From Ureibacillus sinduriensis BLB-1 = JCM 15800 (GTDB taxonomy: Bacteria; Bacillota; Bacilli; Bacillales_A; Planococcaceae): DNA of 64,000 bases. Position numbers and translations under genes: made by a program. Position 1 is the stretch's first letter. Each line of letters starts with the position of its first letter. The notes beneath the pieces were generated by a model. The model did no database searches, was not told the origin of the DNA, and saw only the letters and a program-made list of their open reading frames with translations. The stretch is taken from the NCBI RefSeq assembly GCF_000772955.1, contig NZ_JPVO01000047.1:62001-126000 (forward strand), written 5' to 3'. Shown here in pieces: positions 25,598-34,457 of this stretch.

Positions 25598-26128
25598 TTA
25601 TTTCAAATCGGCTTTTTTGGGGAAAAGAAGATACGAGATGCTGATCACGCCATCAACCAGTAAAGCGATGGACCAAATTCTCCAAACATTACGCATTGCC
25701 TCGGTAGAATTCGGATCGATATACGTAAGGATTAACCAAAAGATTACGCTGCCGATTGCGAAAGCGAAAACGTGGCGGCCCAACATCTTTAATTCATGCC
25801 ATCCTTTTTCGATGCCATAGAGAGCCTTTTTTGTTGATTCTTTTTTTAGGAAATAGGTTTGGAATTTATCGTCTGCCCACCCGATCATTGTTTTACCGTA
25901 GGCAATCGAGACGCCGATGTAAATAACAGATATGCCGTGTGCGGTTGTCGCCACCGCACCGGATTGCAAATCGACGACTGTCAATGCGATCAAAGCTAGG
26001 TCGATCAGGGGGGTCAATAAAAAGAATAAGTAACTTAACTGTTTATGTTTTAGTACATAACGTGTAAAGAGGCCGGCCAAGATTGCAATCCAAAACAATA
26101 TTTCAGCAGCAATAATCCATTTAATCAA
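25598..26128 (-). CDS. Integral membrane protein, TetR-controlled, function unknown
   Basis: A 176-residue protein with five or so hydrophobic helices (about 2-20, 31-50, 64-80, 115-135 and 150-170) and a charged loop between. I do not recognise the family with certainty. It starts at TTG 26128 with AAAGGAG about 10 bases upstream. It is divergent from a TetR gene, and its predicted promoter is covered by two TetR-type palindromes, so it is the obvious target of that repressor. Small TetR-controlled membrane proteins are often involved in export or membrane stress, but nothing here shows which. Confidence 0.6.
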   Translation of the reverse strand: MIKWIIAAEILFWIAILAGLFTRYVLKHKQLSYLFFLLTPLIDLALIALTVVDLQSGAVATTAHGISVIYIGVSIAYGKTMIGWADDKFQTYFLKKESTKKALYGIEKGWHELKMLGRHVFAFAIGSVIFWLILTYIDPNSTEAMRNVWRIWSIALLVDGVISISYLLFPKKADLK

Positions 26129-26155
26129 TTTATGAAATCTCCTTTTATGGTTTTA

Positions 26156-26226
26156 TTTAATACGAATGTATTAAAATGATAGCATGATGTTTTAAATAAT
26201 ACAACTGTATTAAATAATGTTATAAT
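26156..26226. promoter_or_regulatory. Divergent promoters with two TetR-type operators
   Basis: Operator 1: TTTAATAC/GTATTAAA around GAAT (26156-26175). Operator 2: TAATAC/GTATTA around AACT (26197-26212); centres 39 bp apart. Minus-strand promoter for the membrane protein: TTGTAT (26204-26199), 17 bases, TATCAT (26181-26176), so operator 2 overlaps the -35 and operator 1 the start site. Plus-strand promoter for tetR: extended -10 TGTTATAAT (26218-26226), no clear -35. Confidence 0.82.
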
Positions 26227-26232
26227 AAATTT

Positions 26233-26805
26233 ATGCCAAAAATAGTGAATCATGAAGAAAGAAAAGCGTTGATCGCAAAATCAACATGGAATGTTATCGC
26301 AAAAGATGGACTGGAGGGGGCTTCTGTACGTTCGATTGCAAAGGAGGCGAATCTTTCCCTTGGGGCAGTTCGACATTACTTTAATACCCAGGAAGAGTTA
26401 CTTGAGTTTGCGATGCGGTTAGTCGAGGAACAGGTAACTGAACGAATGATGGAACATACGAAGCACCCTTTGCCGCCAAAACAACTCGTATTGAATATGC
26501 TGATGGAGTTCATTCCGATTGGAAAACGCAAAATCGAAATGCAAGTATGGCTGGAATATATCTCTTACAAATTACGGAAAAAGGAGCTGCAGGAAGAATC
26601 GGTTCATGTGGGGATAGTAACGATGATGAACAAGTTAAATGAAGATGGTCTTTTGAAGAAGGATATCAATTTGGAGGAAGAAACCGTACATCTGCACGCA
26701 TTGATCGATGGGCTGGCGCTTCATATATTGATGGGATTGGTGGAGTTGGATGAAAAGCGGATCCGGTCATTAATTGAAAGAGAATTGGAAAGGATATTTA
26801 CATAA
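26233..26805 (+). CDS. TetR/AcrR-family transcriptional regulator
   Basis: A 190-residue repressor. The N-terminal helix-turn-helix (about 10-55: VIAKDGLEGASVRSIAKEA, LGAVRHYFNTQEEL) is typical; the C-terminal helices (60-190) form a ligand/dimer domain of the BetI/PksA-like type. There is no ribosome binding site: the -10 TATAAT ends at 26226 and the ATG starts at 26233, exactly where transcription would begin, so the mRNA appears leaderless. The gene is divergent from a membrane-protein gene, with two matching operators between. It most likely represses both. Ligand unknown. Confidence 0.88.
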   Translation: MPKIVNHEERKALIAKSTWNVIAKDGLEGASVRSIAKEANLSLGAVRHYFNTQEELLEFAMRLVEEQVTERMMEHTKHPLPPKQLVLNMLMEFIPIGKRKIEMQVWLEYISYKLRKKELQEESVHVGIVTMMNKLNEDGLLKKDINLEEETVHLHALIDGLALHILMGLVELDEKRIRSLIERELERIFT

Positions 26806-26914
26806 ATTTAAAATATCCACCATGAATCCTTAATTTTATATTGATAAGATAGTCCATGGATTAACTATTGATGAGATAAACCAAAAAAAATCAAGCTAAA
26901 AGGACGGTCCTGTT

Positions 26915-27655
26915 ATGAAAATTTATGCTCACCGAGGCTATTCTGCAAAGTACCCCGAAAATACATTGGCTGCTTTTCAAGCTGCCGCAGATCTGCCTAT
27001 TGATGGGGTGGAGTTTGATGTGCATCTCACTAAAGATGGGCAAGTCGTCGTCATTCATGATGAATCCATCAATCGTACATCGAACGGGGTCGGCTATGTA
27101 AAAGATATGACGCTGCCCGAGTTACGCGAATTTGATTATGGGAGCTGGTTTGATGAGGAGTTTGCCGGCGCGGAAATTCCGACTCTTGCCGAGGCATTGG
27201 AAGTTTTCCGAGCTACAAACCTACGAGTGAACATAGAGTTGAAATCCGATATATTTGCTTACCCGGGATTGGAGGAATTGGTGATTCAAGAAGTAGAGGC
27301 GCTGGAAATGACGGATCAGGTGGTCATTTCATCGTTTGATCATGAGGCGGTCGCACGTATCGCGCGTCTTGCTCCAAATGTTGAAAATGCCGCACTTTTC
27401 GTCAATACAGTTTTAGATGTGGCTTCTTATCAAGAAAAGATTCCTGCGAAGGCGTTACATGTATTCTTGCCTTCAGCCGTTCGCCAGCCGGTGCGGGAAG
27501 CCATTGAAAAGGGCTCCATCGTACGTGTATGGACAGTCAATGAGGAGGAGCATGCCGCACTTCTGATTGGTACTGGTGTGGAGGCACTGTTCACGGATGA
27601 ACCTGAGAAAATGCTGGCATTTATAAAACATACTAGTGTGCAGGTAGAAGGGTAA
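26915..27655 (+). CDS. Glycerophosphodiester phosphodiesterase
   Basis: A 246-residue soluble GDPD-family enzyme (UgpQ type, no signal peptide), which hydrolyses glycerophosphodiesters to glycerol 3-phosphate and an alcohol. Catalytic elements: HRG at 5-7 (YAHRGYSAKYPENT), the metal site EFDVH at about 39-43, VVIHDE with His at about 56 and LNIELK-like NIELKSD at about 112-118. The TIM barrel ends with VRVWTVNEEE and FTDEPE. Start ATG follows AAAGGACGG. Monocistronic with a terminator at 27746-27785. Phospholipid turnover is the likely role. Confidence 0.92.
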   Translation: MKIYAHRGYSAKYPENTLAAFQAAADLPIDGVEFDVHLTKDGQVVVIHDESINRTSNGVGYVKDMTLPELREFDYGSWFDEEFAGAEIPTLAEALEVFRATNLRVNIELKSDIFAYPGLEELVIQEVEALEMTDQVVISSFDHEAVARIARLAPNVENAALFVNTVLDVASYQEKIPAKALHVFLPSAVRQPVREAIEKGSIVRVWTVNEEEHAALLIGTGVEALFTDEPEKMLAFIKHTSVQVEG

Positions 27656-27745
27656 TTCCCCTGGAGTGGGGATGAAACCTGCATACATCATTACGAAACA
27701 CGATAAATAATCCGTACAAGCAAAGCCTATAAATTCATAATAAAA

Positions 27746-27785
27746 GAAGGCGACCGTTTATAGGATAAACAATCGCCTTCTTTTT
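27746..27785. terminator. Terminator between GDPD and DUF2804 genes
   Basis: GAAGGCGA pairs with TCGCCTTC, with an inner GTTTAT/ATAAAC stem, followed by six T; can serve the plus-strand gene. Confidence 0.85.
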
Positions 27786-28822
27786 TACCATTTTGCCTGT
27801 TGCTCATCTACATACCCAAGCATTTGCTGGATCAAAAGTGTGGAGCCATCTTCGAGCTTGATTTGGCCATTATAATAGCCCATCAATTGCTGCTTGCTGG
27901 ATTTCACGAACTTTGCATCCATCAGTGAATTGTGTTCAAAGAATGGGTGGAAGGTTAGCATGATAGTATCCGAAAATTTCGATGTAATGTACCAAGGCTT
28001 CATGAAATTTGCAGGATCATAGTTAAATACGACATCCTCATGAATTTTGAACATATGTCCATTAACAAAAACGGCATTTTCGGTCATCCCCGTTCCATCT
28101 GTCCATTGACCGCCAAAGTTGATGCCGATTCGTTGATTGCGGATACGTTGAGAAGCCATCGCCCAATTCCATCTCGCCTCGCGTGGCCAAACTCCGCGAC
28201 CGAAATCCAGTACCCCGAAGCAATCTTCCTCGTTGAAATGGTAGTGCCGGTATCCTAACTTTACAAAGCCCGACACTGGTAAGGTATGATGTTTTGCAGT
28301 GAACTGGAATGTTTGACGGTTCCAAGGCACAACAACATTCAACGATTCATCTTCTTGTGGATGATGAATCGTCAACTCGGCAAGAAGCGGTTCGCTATCA
28401 AAATCATCGGACGTTACTTTTAAAAAGGTCTGGTTTTGAAAGTACGTAATGTTAATTTGAACTTCATCGTCTTTAAATTGAATAGGCTCCAAAACCCTGT
28501 TTGGCATTTTTAATTTACTGCCGATGCCAAGTGGGATGATCAATGTTTTTTCAAAGAATCGTTGCGTTTCGTATTCCAGGAAATTCACAGAGCAAATCGC
28601 TGCGTAATCAAAATGGAGAATTTTTATCGAAAATAAAATTTCCTCGCCATAAATATACCAATTGTTCCACTTCTTCTTCCTTAAATAGTGACCAGATAAA
28701 TTGCAATCGATGATCGGTTTCCGAGCAAAACCGATAGCTGCTGGATTTAAGTTTCCCTTTTTATCACAGAGCCTCGTAAGTTCAGTTAATTCTCTTTCAG
28801 CGTGCTGGCTCAATTCCAACAT
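27785..28822 (-). CDS. DUF2804 family protein
   Basis: About 345 residues from ATG 28822. The conserved family N-terminus LCDKKGNLNPAAIGFARKP then CNLSGHYLRKKKWNNW, and the DFGRGVWP segment followed by RWNWA near the centre, identify DUF2804, a family of lipocalin/CrtC-like beta-sandwich proteins of unknown activity. The start is unresolved: GAGAGG abuts this ATG with no spacing, and an alternative TTG at 28903 has no site; the conserved part begins after both. Soluble, no signal peptide. Convergent with the GDPD gene. Confidence 0.8.
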   Translation of the reverse strand: MLELSQHAERELTELTRLCDKKGNLNPAAIGFARKPIIDCNLSGHYLRKKKWNNWYIYGEEILFSIKILHFDYAAICSVNFLEYETQRFFEKTLIIPLGIGSKLKMPNRVLEPIQFKDDEVQINITYFQNQTFLKVTSDDFDSEPLLAELTIHHPQEDESLNVVVPWNRQTFQFTAKHHTLPVSGFVKLGYRHYHFNEEDCFGVLDFGRGVWPREARWNWAMASQRIRNQRIGINFGGQWTDGTGMTENAVFVNGHMFKIHEDVVFNYDPANFMKPWYITSKFSDTIMLTFHPFFEHNSLMDAKFVKSSKQQLMGYYNGQIKLEDGSTLLIQQMLGYVDEQQAKW

Positions 28823-29121
28823 CCTCTCACTCAAGTGATCTAATATAAGCAAATGCTCAAGGATAAGGCATCTAAACTTTCTTATCCGTAAAAGTGCATC
28901 CAAGGTAATCTGTATGAATAATGATTAGCCGAATTCCCCAATAGTGGATATCCACTACAAGATATTTCTTCCCAGCTGGATTTATGGGTGAAATTATAAC
29001 CCCTCAGTAAAAACGAATTAGTTTTATTGTAACAAAATAACCGTGCTAATTCTTTAGGTACAGCGAATTATTAAATAATTGTAACAATTCTGCCGAACGC
29101 TCCCCGAAAGACGAAAGATGG

Positions 29122-29700
29122 ATGAAAATCCGCATAGAATTAAAGAAAAGGAGGTTTGGCAAAATAGCAATTTATTATAATCGTGTGGCGGCTGTACAGT
29201 ATGCAAGAGCGTGGTGGAATAAGAAAAATCCCAATTACCCGGCATTTTTGGTGGATTGCACGAATTTTGTTTCGCAATGTCTCCGGGCTGGTGGGGCGCC
29301 TATGTCCGGTGCGCCGAATCGGGGAAGAGGATGGTGGATTACGGACGCATGGAAGGGCGGACGAGGTGAGGGGGGGCATTATTCCAAAGAATCGTGGAGC
29401 TATAGCTGGTCGGTTGCCCATAGCTTCCGCTGGTATTTGGAAAATGCGAAGACCGGTCTCACTGCAACACGGGTGAGCTCCCCTTCCGAGCTGCAGATCG
29501 GGGACGTCATTTGTTACGATTTTCAGGGCAATGGCGTAGTGGACCATACGACATTCGTCACAAGCATGGTGGATGGGGTTCCTTACATCCATGCCCATAC
29601 AGCAGATAGTGCCGATCGACATTATGACTATTCGAACTCATTGGCCTACACACCAAATATCCGATACTACTTCTATAAAATCGATGATGTGTTTAATTAA
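29122..29700 (+). CDS. Putative amidase domain protein (Amidase_6)
   Basis: A 192-residue protein whose body matches the Amidase_6 domain of Bacillales: YNRVAAVQYARAWW then NPNYPAFLVDCTNFVSQC (catalytic-type Cys at about 55), AGGAPM, SWSVAHSFRWYL, GDVICYDF, DHTTFV (His) and a closing YTPNIRYYFYKI. The fold is papain/NlpC-like. Start doubtful: ATG 29122 has only a weak site, while a perfect AAGGAGG at 29148-29154 sits inside the frame with no ATG, GTG or TTG in frame downstream, only ATA at 29164 (9 bases) and ATT at 29170. No signal peptide is visible in either version. Substrate unknown; probably a peptide amide. Confidence 0.8.
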   Translation: MKIRIELKKRRFGKIAIYYNRVAAVQYARAWWNKKNPNYPAFLVDCTNFVSQCLRAGGAPMSGAPNRGRGWWITDAWKGGRGEGGHYSKESWSYSWSVAHSFRWYLENAKTGLTATRVSSPSELQIGDVICYDFQGNGVVDHTTFVTSMVDGVPYIHAHTADSADRHYDYSNSLAYTPNIRYYFYKIDDVFN

Positions 29701-29850
29701 AATTTTGCAACAACACTTGCATTGGATGTATCAAAATGGCTGAGCGCTATGTGTATTTTAAATGTCCACAATGTATGTTAAGGTTAGTGATGAGGTTAAC
29801 GTATAACAATCGTTCTATATTCAGTTAATTTCTTTTAAGGAGAGAAACAA

Positions 29851-30438
29851 ATGAACCAACAATCGTTATCTGTTCGCGAGGCGATCATTGAAAGACGTTC
29901 TATTAAAAAATTCAATGGTCAACCAGTTGATCGCGAAGTATTGCTACAAATAGTCAATGATGCTGTTTGGGCACCAAATCATAAAAATAGAGAACCTTGG
30001 CGACTAGTTGCTGCATGTGGAAAAGAAATTCTGGAATTGCACAAGCTTTTGCGCGATATTGCGATACCGAAATGGAAAGAGCTTTCTGAGGAAGCGCTGG
30101 ATAAGCAAATGCAAAAATTCACGCTGCCCGGAGCATATGCCTTTATTATTGTTCCGGAAGATGTTCGTCAAAAGCAGCGTTTGGAGGATTATGCCGCGGC
30201 GAGTATGTTTATCCAAAACATCCAATTGCTTGCTTGGGATTATGGCATCGGCTCTTGCTGGAAAACCCCCGACTTCTTGGATGCGCCGGAATTCCGTGAG
30301 GCGCTTGGTGTAAAATCAGGGGAAAGAATTATTTCCATGCTGCAAATGGGATACTTTGACGATATACCGAAAGCAGCGGAACGGAAAAAGAGTGACGAAA
30401 TTGTGACGTTTTTTGGGCAAAACGAAGACAATATTTGA
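29851..30438 (+). CDS. Nitroreductase-family flavoprotein
   Basis: A 195-residue FMN-dependent oxidoreductase of the nitroreductase superfamily (YdjA/YfhC-like). FMN-contact segments are visible: ERRSIKKFNGQPVD (residues about 14-27), APNHKNREPWR (36-48), AAASMFIQNIQLLAWDYGIGSCWKT (in pieces near 113-137) and the C-terminal LQMGYFD. The physiological substrate could be a quinone, nitroaromatic or an unsaturated aldehyde. ATG follows AAGGAGAGAAAC. Monocistronic. Confidence 0.9.
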   Translation: MNQQSLSVREAIIERRSIKKFNGQPVDREVLLQIVNDAVWAPNHKNREPWRLVAACGKEILELHKLLRDIAIPKWKELSEEALDKQMQKFTLPGAYAFIIVPEDVRQKQRLEDYAAASMFIQNIQLLAWDYGIGSCWKTPDFLDAPEFREALGVKSGERIISMLQMGYFDDIPKAAERKKSDEIVTFFGQNEDNI

Positions 30439-30643
30439 TGATAGATTATGGAGAATGTCGAAATCAGTTATATTGATATAATAAAAATGAGCGTGAAATA
30501 CTCTTTTTGTAATTGAATTTCTAAGTAATTGTTCTGCTGTTTAGACAGCTATTATTCGGATAATAATTTTATTTTCGTTGTATTCCATCTCCAGTTTTCA
30601 TCGTTTGTAAAACAGGAGATGTGTTACTGAATAGTCTAAAATA

Positions 30644-30677
30644 AACGCTAGGGAAGCTAAAGCCCTGGCGTTTTTTT
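30644..30677 (+). terminator. Terminator ahead of the MMPL transporter gene
   Basis: AACGCTAGGG (30644-30653) pairs with CCCTGGCGTT (30663-30672) with one G-T pair, then seven T. It could end the nitroreductase transcript or act as an attenuator of the MMPL gene. Confidence 0.75.
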
Positions 30678-30707
30678 AAACTAAAATACTGAAAAGAGGA
30701 TGCGAGC

Positions 30708-32918
30708 ATGTCTAAACACCCGTTAGAAAAGTGGGGGAATATCGTTGGTAATAAACGCTCACGTTGGGTAACCGTTGCGTTATGGCTACTCATCGTCTTA
30801 GTGTTATCGATGACGCTGCCTCAAATCAACAGCGTTGAAAACTACGGTGGAAGTGACTTACCAGAGGATGTTATGAGTGAACAGGCAAGTGCAATCATCG
30901 ATGAGCAATTTTCCTCTGATTCCGGACTTCCATTATTAATTGTCTGGTATAAACAATCTGGCCTTGTGACGGAGGATCTGCAATCAATCCAGGCCCTTTA
31001 TAAAGAGTTGGCCGAAAAACCGCTGAAGGATCAAACGACACTTCCGCCATTTGGTGACATCCCGACGGAAGCCCTTTTAGGGAGCGTTTCCGAAAATGGG
31101 ACGTCCATTGTAACACCGGTGTTTTTTAATGAGAAAGCGAATACAGATACGCTGAAAGAGAACTTGGAGAAAATTACCGACATTACAGAAGAACAATTTG
31201 GGGAAAATCCATACGAAACAAATCTCGATGACGATGGGTTGCACGCCCGCTTTTCCGGTCCGGCCGGCATCTCGGTGGACGCGACCAATCTTTTTATGCA
31301 AGCGGACGTGAAGTTGATGATTACAACGGTAATCTTGATCTTGGTATTGCTCGTCGTCATTTACCGTTCACCTATTTTAGCGATCACCCCTATACTGGTG
31401 GTGGGGATTGCTTATGGTGCGATTAGTCCATTGCTTGGTTGGTTTGCCGAAAATGGATGGATCGATAAAGATGCACAAGCGGTCTCGATCATGCTCGTCT
31501 TATTGTTCGGAGCAGGTACCGATTACTGCTTGTTCTTGATTACGCGATACCGTGAAAAATTAGAAGTAGTAGAAAATAAATTTGAGGCTCTCGCTCTTGC
31601 CGTAAAAGAATCTGGTGGGGCAATCGTGATGAGTGCGCTGACTGTTTTCATCGGTTTGGCGACATTGGGATTGGCCGATTATGGCGCCTTCCAACGATTT
31701 GCTGTGCCGTTCAGTTTTGCGATTCTTATTATGGGAATCGCTGCGTTAACGATTTTACCGGCAATTTTGGCAATTTTGGGCCGTGTGGCGTTTTGGCCAT
31801 TCTCGCCTCGTACAGAAGAGATGGCAAAAAAATATGCACAAGCAAAAAGTAAACCATATAAATCATCGAAACCGAAGCATCCAGTCATGACAAAAATCGG
31901 TGAATTTGTAACAAATAAACCTTGGCTGGTCATCATTGTTACGGCAGTAGTGCTAGGGGGATTAGCCCTGACCTCTACTCAAATTAAATACAATTATGAT
32001 TTATTGTCTTCTTTCCCGGAGGATATGGATTCACGCGAAGGATTTACGATTATCGCCGAAAACTTCTCGCCTGGGGAATTGGCACCTGTTCAAATCATCG
32101 TGGATACAAAAGGGAAGGATATCGATTTGTCGGAACAAATTGCGGCAATTCCCTTCATTGATGTTGTGAGTGAACCGACTGTCGGGGAAAATGACGCAAA
32201 TATGCAGCTTTATGAGGCGGATTTAAATGAAAATCCGTATTCAAATGAAGCGATGGACCTTATACCGCAACTAAAAGAAGAAATGGAAGCAATCGTCACT
32301 GATGCAGGCATTGAAGAAGCCGATGAAAGCTACTGGATCGGTGGGGAAACAAGTGCACAGGTAGATACGAGGACGGTTCAAGATCGTGACGAATCCATCA
32401 TCCAACCTGTAATGGTGGCCATCATCGCGATTCTACTGCTTGTGTATTTGCGTTCAGTACCTGCAACGATTTACTTGGTGGGGACTGTTTTGGTTTCATT
32501 CTTTGCAGCATTGGGGTTGGGCTGGTTGGTATTAACTTCATTTTTCGGAGCAGAATCCATTGCAAGCTCGATTCCATTGTATTCCTTCGTCTTCTTGATC
32601 GCACTTGGCGAAGACTACAATATTTTCATGATTTCGGAAGTTTGGCAGAACCGCAAAACACAAAGCATTAAAAATTCGATAAAAAATGGGGTTGCTCAAA
32701 CCGGTTCGGTCATCACATCCGCCGGGTTAATTTTAGCCGGGACATTTGCCATCCTTGCAACGTTGCCAATCCAGGTGTTGGTTCAATTCGGGGTCATCAC
32801 GGCAATCGGGGTGCTAATCGATACATTTATCGTCCGACCATTGTTAGTGCCGGCAATCACGATGGTATTGGGCCGCTACTCTTTCTGGCCGGGTAAACTA
32901 TTCAAAAAACAGGATTAA
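30708..32918 (+). CDS. MMPL/RND-family transporter
   Basis: A 736-residue inner-membrane transporter with 12 helices in two repeated halves. Each half has one helix, a large extracytoplasmic domain, then five helices; the first extracytoplasmic loop begins with SVENYGGSDLPE. The family proton-relay segments GAGTDYCLFLITRYRE (residues about 267-282) and LGEDYNIFMISEVW (about 630-643) are present, the second with Glu-Asp-Tyr. It resembles Bacillus YdfJ/YdgH. Substrate unknown; relatives export lipids or drugs. ATG follows AGAGGATGCGAGC. Monocistronic. Confidence 0.9.
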   Translation: MSKHPLEKWGNIVGNKRSRWVTVALWLLIVLVLSMTLPQINSVENYGGSDLPEDVMSEQASAIIDEQFSSDSGLPLLIVWYKQSGLVTEDLQSIQALYKELAEKPLKDQTTLPPFGDIPTEALLGSVSENGTSIVTPVFFNEKANTDTLKENLEKITDITEEQFGENPYETNLDDDGLHARFSGPAGISVDATNLFMQADVKLMITTVILILVLLVVIYRSPILAITPILVVGIAYGAISPLLGWFAENGWIDKDAQAVSIMLVLLFGAGTDYCLFLITRYREKLEVVENKFEALALAVKESGGAIVMSALTVFIGLATLGLADYGAFQRFAVPFSFAILIMGIAALTILPAILAILGRVAFWPFSPRTEEMAKKYAQAKSKPYKSSKPKHPVMTKIGEFVTNKPWLVIIVTAVVLGGLALTSTQIKYNYDLLSSFPEDMDSREGFTIIAENFSPGELAPVQIIVDTKGKDIDLSEQIAAIPFIDVVSEPTVGENDANMQLYEADLNENPYSNEAMDLIPQLKEEMEAIVTDAGIEEADESYWIGGETSAQVDTRTVQDRDESIIQPVMVAIIAILLLVYLRSVPATIYLVGTVLVSFFAALGLGWLVLTSFFGAESIASSIPLYSFVFLIALGEDYNIFMISEVWQNRKTQSIKNSIKNGVAQTGSVITSAGLILAGTFAILATLPIQVLVQFGVITAIGVLIDTFIVRPLLVPAITMVLGRYSFWPGKLFKKQD

Positions 32919-32923
32919 ATGCC

Positions 32924-32962
32924 AAAAATGCCTACCAATCAATTTGGGCAGGCATTTTTTTA
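32924..32962 (+). terminator. Terminator of the MMPL transporter gene
   Basis: AAAAATGCCTACC pairs with GGGCAGGCATTTTT, followed by T-rich sequence. Confidence 0.88.
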
Positions 32963-33043
32963 AGATTGAGGGACCATTCAACTCCAATATTTATTGTATT
33001 TTTATTGGAGGGTGTGTATATTTATAACAAAAAGGTGATTAAT

Positions 33044-33511
33044 ATGCACGTCGAACTTTCGAAAAATGCACTCGTTATTCACAACATCATGTTACAAGCG
33101 TTCATTGAGTATGATCAAGCCGGATTGCCCTCCAGTGCGTTAAAAGAAACGATCGAATCAATACAAGAAGGTTTGGATAATGATGAGCAGGCCTTTGTCG
33201 GCTATGACGGGAACGGAAAACCGGTAGCTATGGTACGTTTCAAGGTAAATAAGAATTATCTGTACTTTTATCGTTTATCCGTATTGCCGGAGTGCCAAGG
33301 CAACGGGTATGCCAAGCAACTATTAAAAGCTCTCGAAATGTATGCAAACCAAAATGCCATCCCGGAAGTGCACTGCAAAGTTCGAAAAAATGTGGAAAGA
33401 AATGTTCTCTTATATACAAATCTCGGCTATGTAATTTATGAAGAAGAGGCTGTCAAGCTTATTAGTGGCGATGTGATAGCTGTTGCCTCAATGAAAAAAC
33501 GGGTTAGTTGA
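33044..33511 (+). CDS. GNAT-family N-acetyltransferase
   Basis: A 155-residue acetyltransferase. ATG 33044 after AAAGGTGATTAAT is chosen over an in-frame upstream ATG at 32966. The acetyl-CoA pyrophosphate loop is RLSVLPECQGNGYAKQLL (Q/G-x-G-x-A at about 84-90), preceded by the beta4 strand LYFYRLSV and followed by CKVRKNVERNVLLYTNLGY, a typical motif B. Substrate unknown. Its own terminator is at 33570-33600. Confidence 0.87.
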   Translation: MHVELSKNALVIHNIMLQAFIEYDQAGLPSSALKETIESIQEGLDNDEQAFVGYDGNGKPVAMVRFKVNKNYLYFYRLSVLPECQGNGYAKQLLKALEMYANQNAIPEVHCKVRKNVERNVLLYTNLGYVIYEEEAVKLISGDVIAVASMKKRVS

Positions 33512-33569
33512 AAGTCTTGAAAAAACAGCGAAAGCAACGTGTAGTGCGAGCGACGTCTAAAAGCATGAG

Positions 33570-33600
33570 CAGAATGGCTAATCACCATTCTGTTTTTATT
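33570..33600 (+). terminator. Terminator after the first GNAT gene
   Basis: CAGAATGG (33570-33577) pairs with CCATTCTG (33585-33592) around a 7-base loop, followed by five T. Confidence 0.85.
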
Positions 33601-33744
33601 TTAGAATTTAGGAAGCTAATCCAAGCGTAACACCTCGGCTTTTAGTGAATAGCAATGGGTAGCGCCAATATATATGAAGGAAATTGTCGATTTATTTCCT
33701 GAGAAATGTTCAATTTTGCCAAAAGCATCGATATCAAGTCGAAT

Positions 33745-33866
33745 TATTGAAATTGTTTGTGTGCCTGGCACTCATCGAATTCTGAATTGTTCTGGAATTG
33801 TTTGTGTGCCAGGCACTCATTGAATTCTGAATTGTTCCGGAATTGTGTGTGTGCCAGGCACTTTTT
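33745..33866. repeat. Three tandem 45-bp units carrying a GTGCCAGGCAC palindrome
   Basis: Palindromes at 33761-33771, 33806-33816 and 33851-33861, exactly 45 bp apart. Each is preceded by AATTGTTTGT or a close variant, and the first two are followed by GAATTCTGAATTGTTC. The same palindrome and flanks recur at 59.2, 60.1 and 61.0 kb. Confidence 0.92.
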
Positions 33867-33953
33867 TTCTATTCCATGTTTCGATAATTAAAAGGAATGG
33901 GATGAAGTATGTCGAATTAAGTAAGATATGCTTTGGTGTGCGGAGGGAGTCTA

Positions 33954-34421
33954 TTGGAGATAAAGTTAGTAAAGGCGATCGCAGGGGATGTCCTTTTGCT
34001 TCACAAGGTGCAAACGGAAGCCTTCCAACCCATATTGGAGAAGTATTTGGATTATGAGACGAATCCGGCGAACGAACCTATCAACCGACTATTTGAAAAA
34101 ATACAATATAGCTCATTTTTTAAAATCATTGCAGACGAAAAGTGCGTGGGCGGGATCCGGATTGTGACGAAGAATAACAGCTACTGGATCAGTCCGATCT
34201 TCGTACTCCCACAATATCAGGGGAGGGGCATCGCGCAGCAGGCAATACGCCAAGTTGAACAACTCTTCACGAAATGGGATACTTGGGAGCTTCAAACGAT
34301 TCAGCAGGAAACGGGAACTTGTTGCCTGTATGAAAAACTTGGGTACGAGCGTACAGAATTTGAACAGGTTGTCAATGACCGGATGACTTTAGTAGGCTAT
34401 AAAAAAACGAGGAACTCATAA
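33954..34421 (+). CDS. GNAT-family N-acetyltransferase
   Basis: A 155-residue acetyltransferase. The start is TTG 33954, 5 bases after GGAGGGAG; the frame is open from 33933 but those codons overlap the ribosome binding site. Family features: GGIRIVTKNNSYWISPIFVLPQYQGRGIAQQAI (in pieces, about residues 67-99) with the Q/R-x-x-G-x-G/A loop QGRGIA, and CCLYEKLGY near the C-terminus. It resembles YitI-type acetyltransferases. Next gene starts 36 bases later on the same strand and may be co-transcribed. Confidence 0.87.
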   Translation: MEIKLVKAIAGDVLLLHKVQTEAFQPILEKYLDYETNPANEPINRLFEKIQYSSFFKIIADEKCVGGIRIVTKNNSYWISPIFVLPQYQGRGIAQQAIRQVEQLFTKWDTWELQTIQQETGTCCLYEKLGYERTEFEQVVNDRMTLVGYKKTRNS

Positions 34422-34457
34422 AAAAGTGGAATAGAACGATTTTCAGGGGGATCGAAA

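Larger units (their letters stand above)
33512..33953. other. Intergenic region with three GTGCCAGGCAC units
   Basis: Besides the terminator and the repeat at 33745-33866 nothing is seen. The last unit ends in a run of T and could act as a terminator. Confidence 0.5.
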
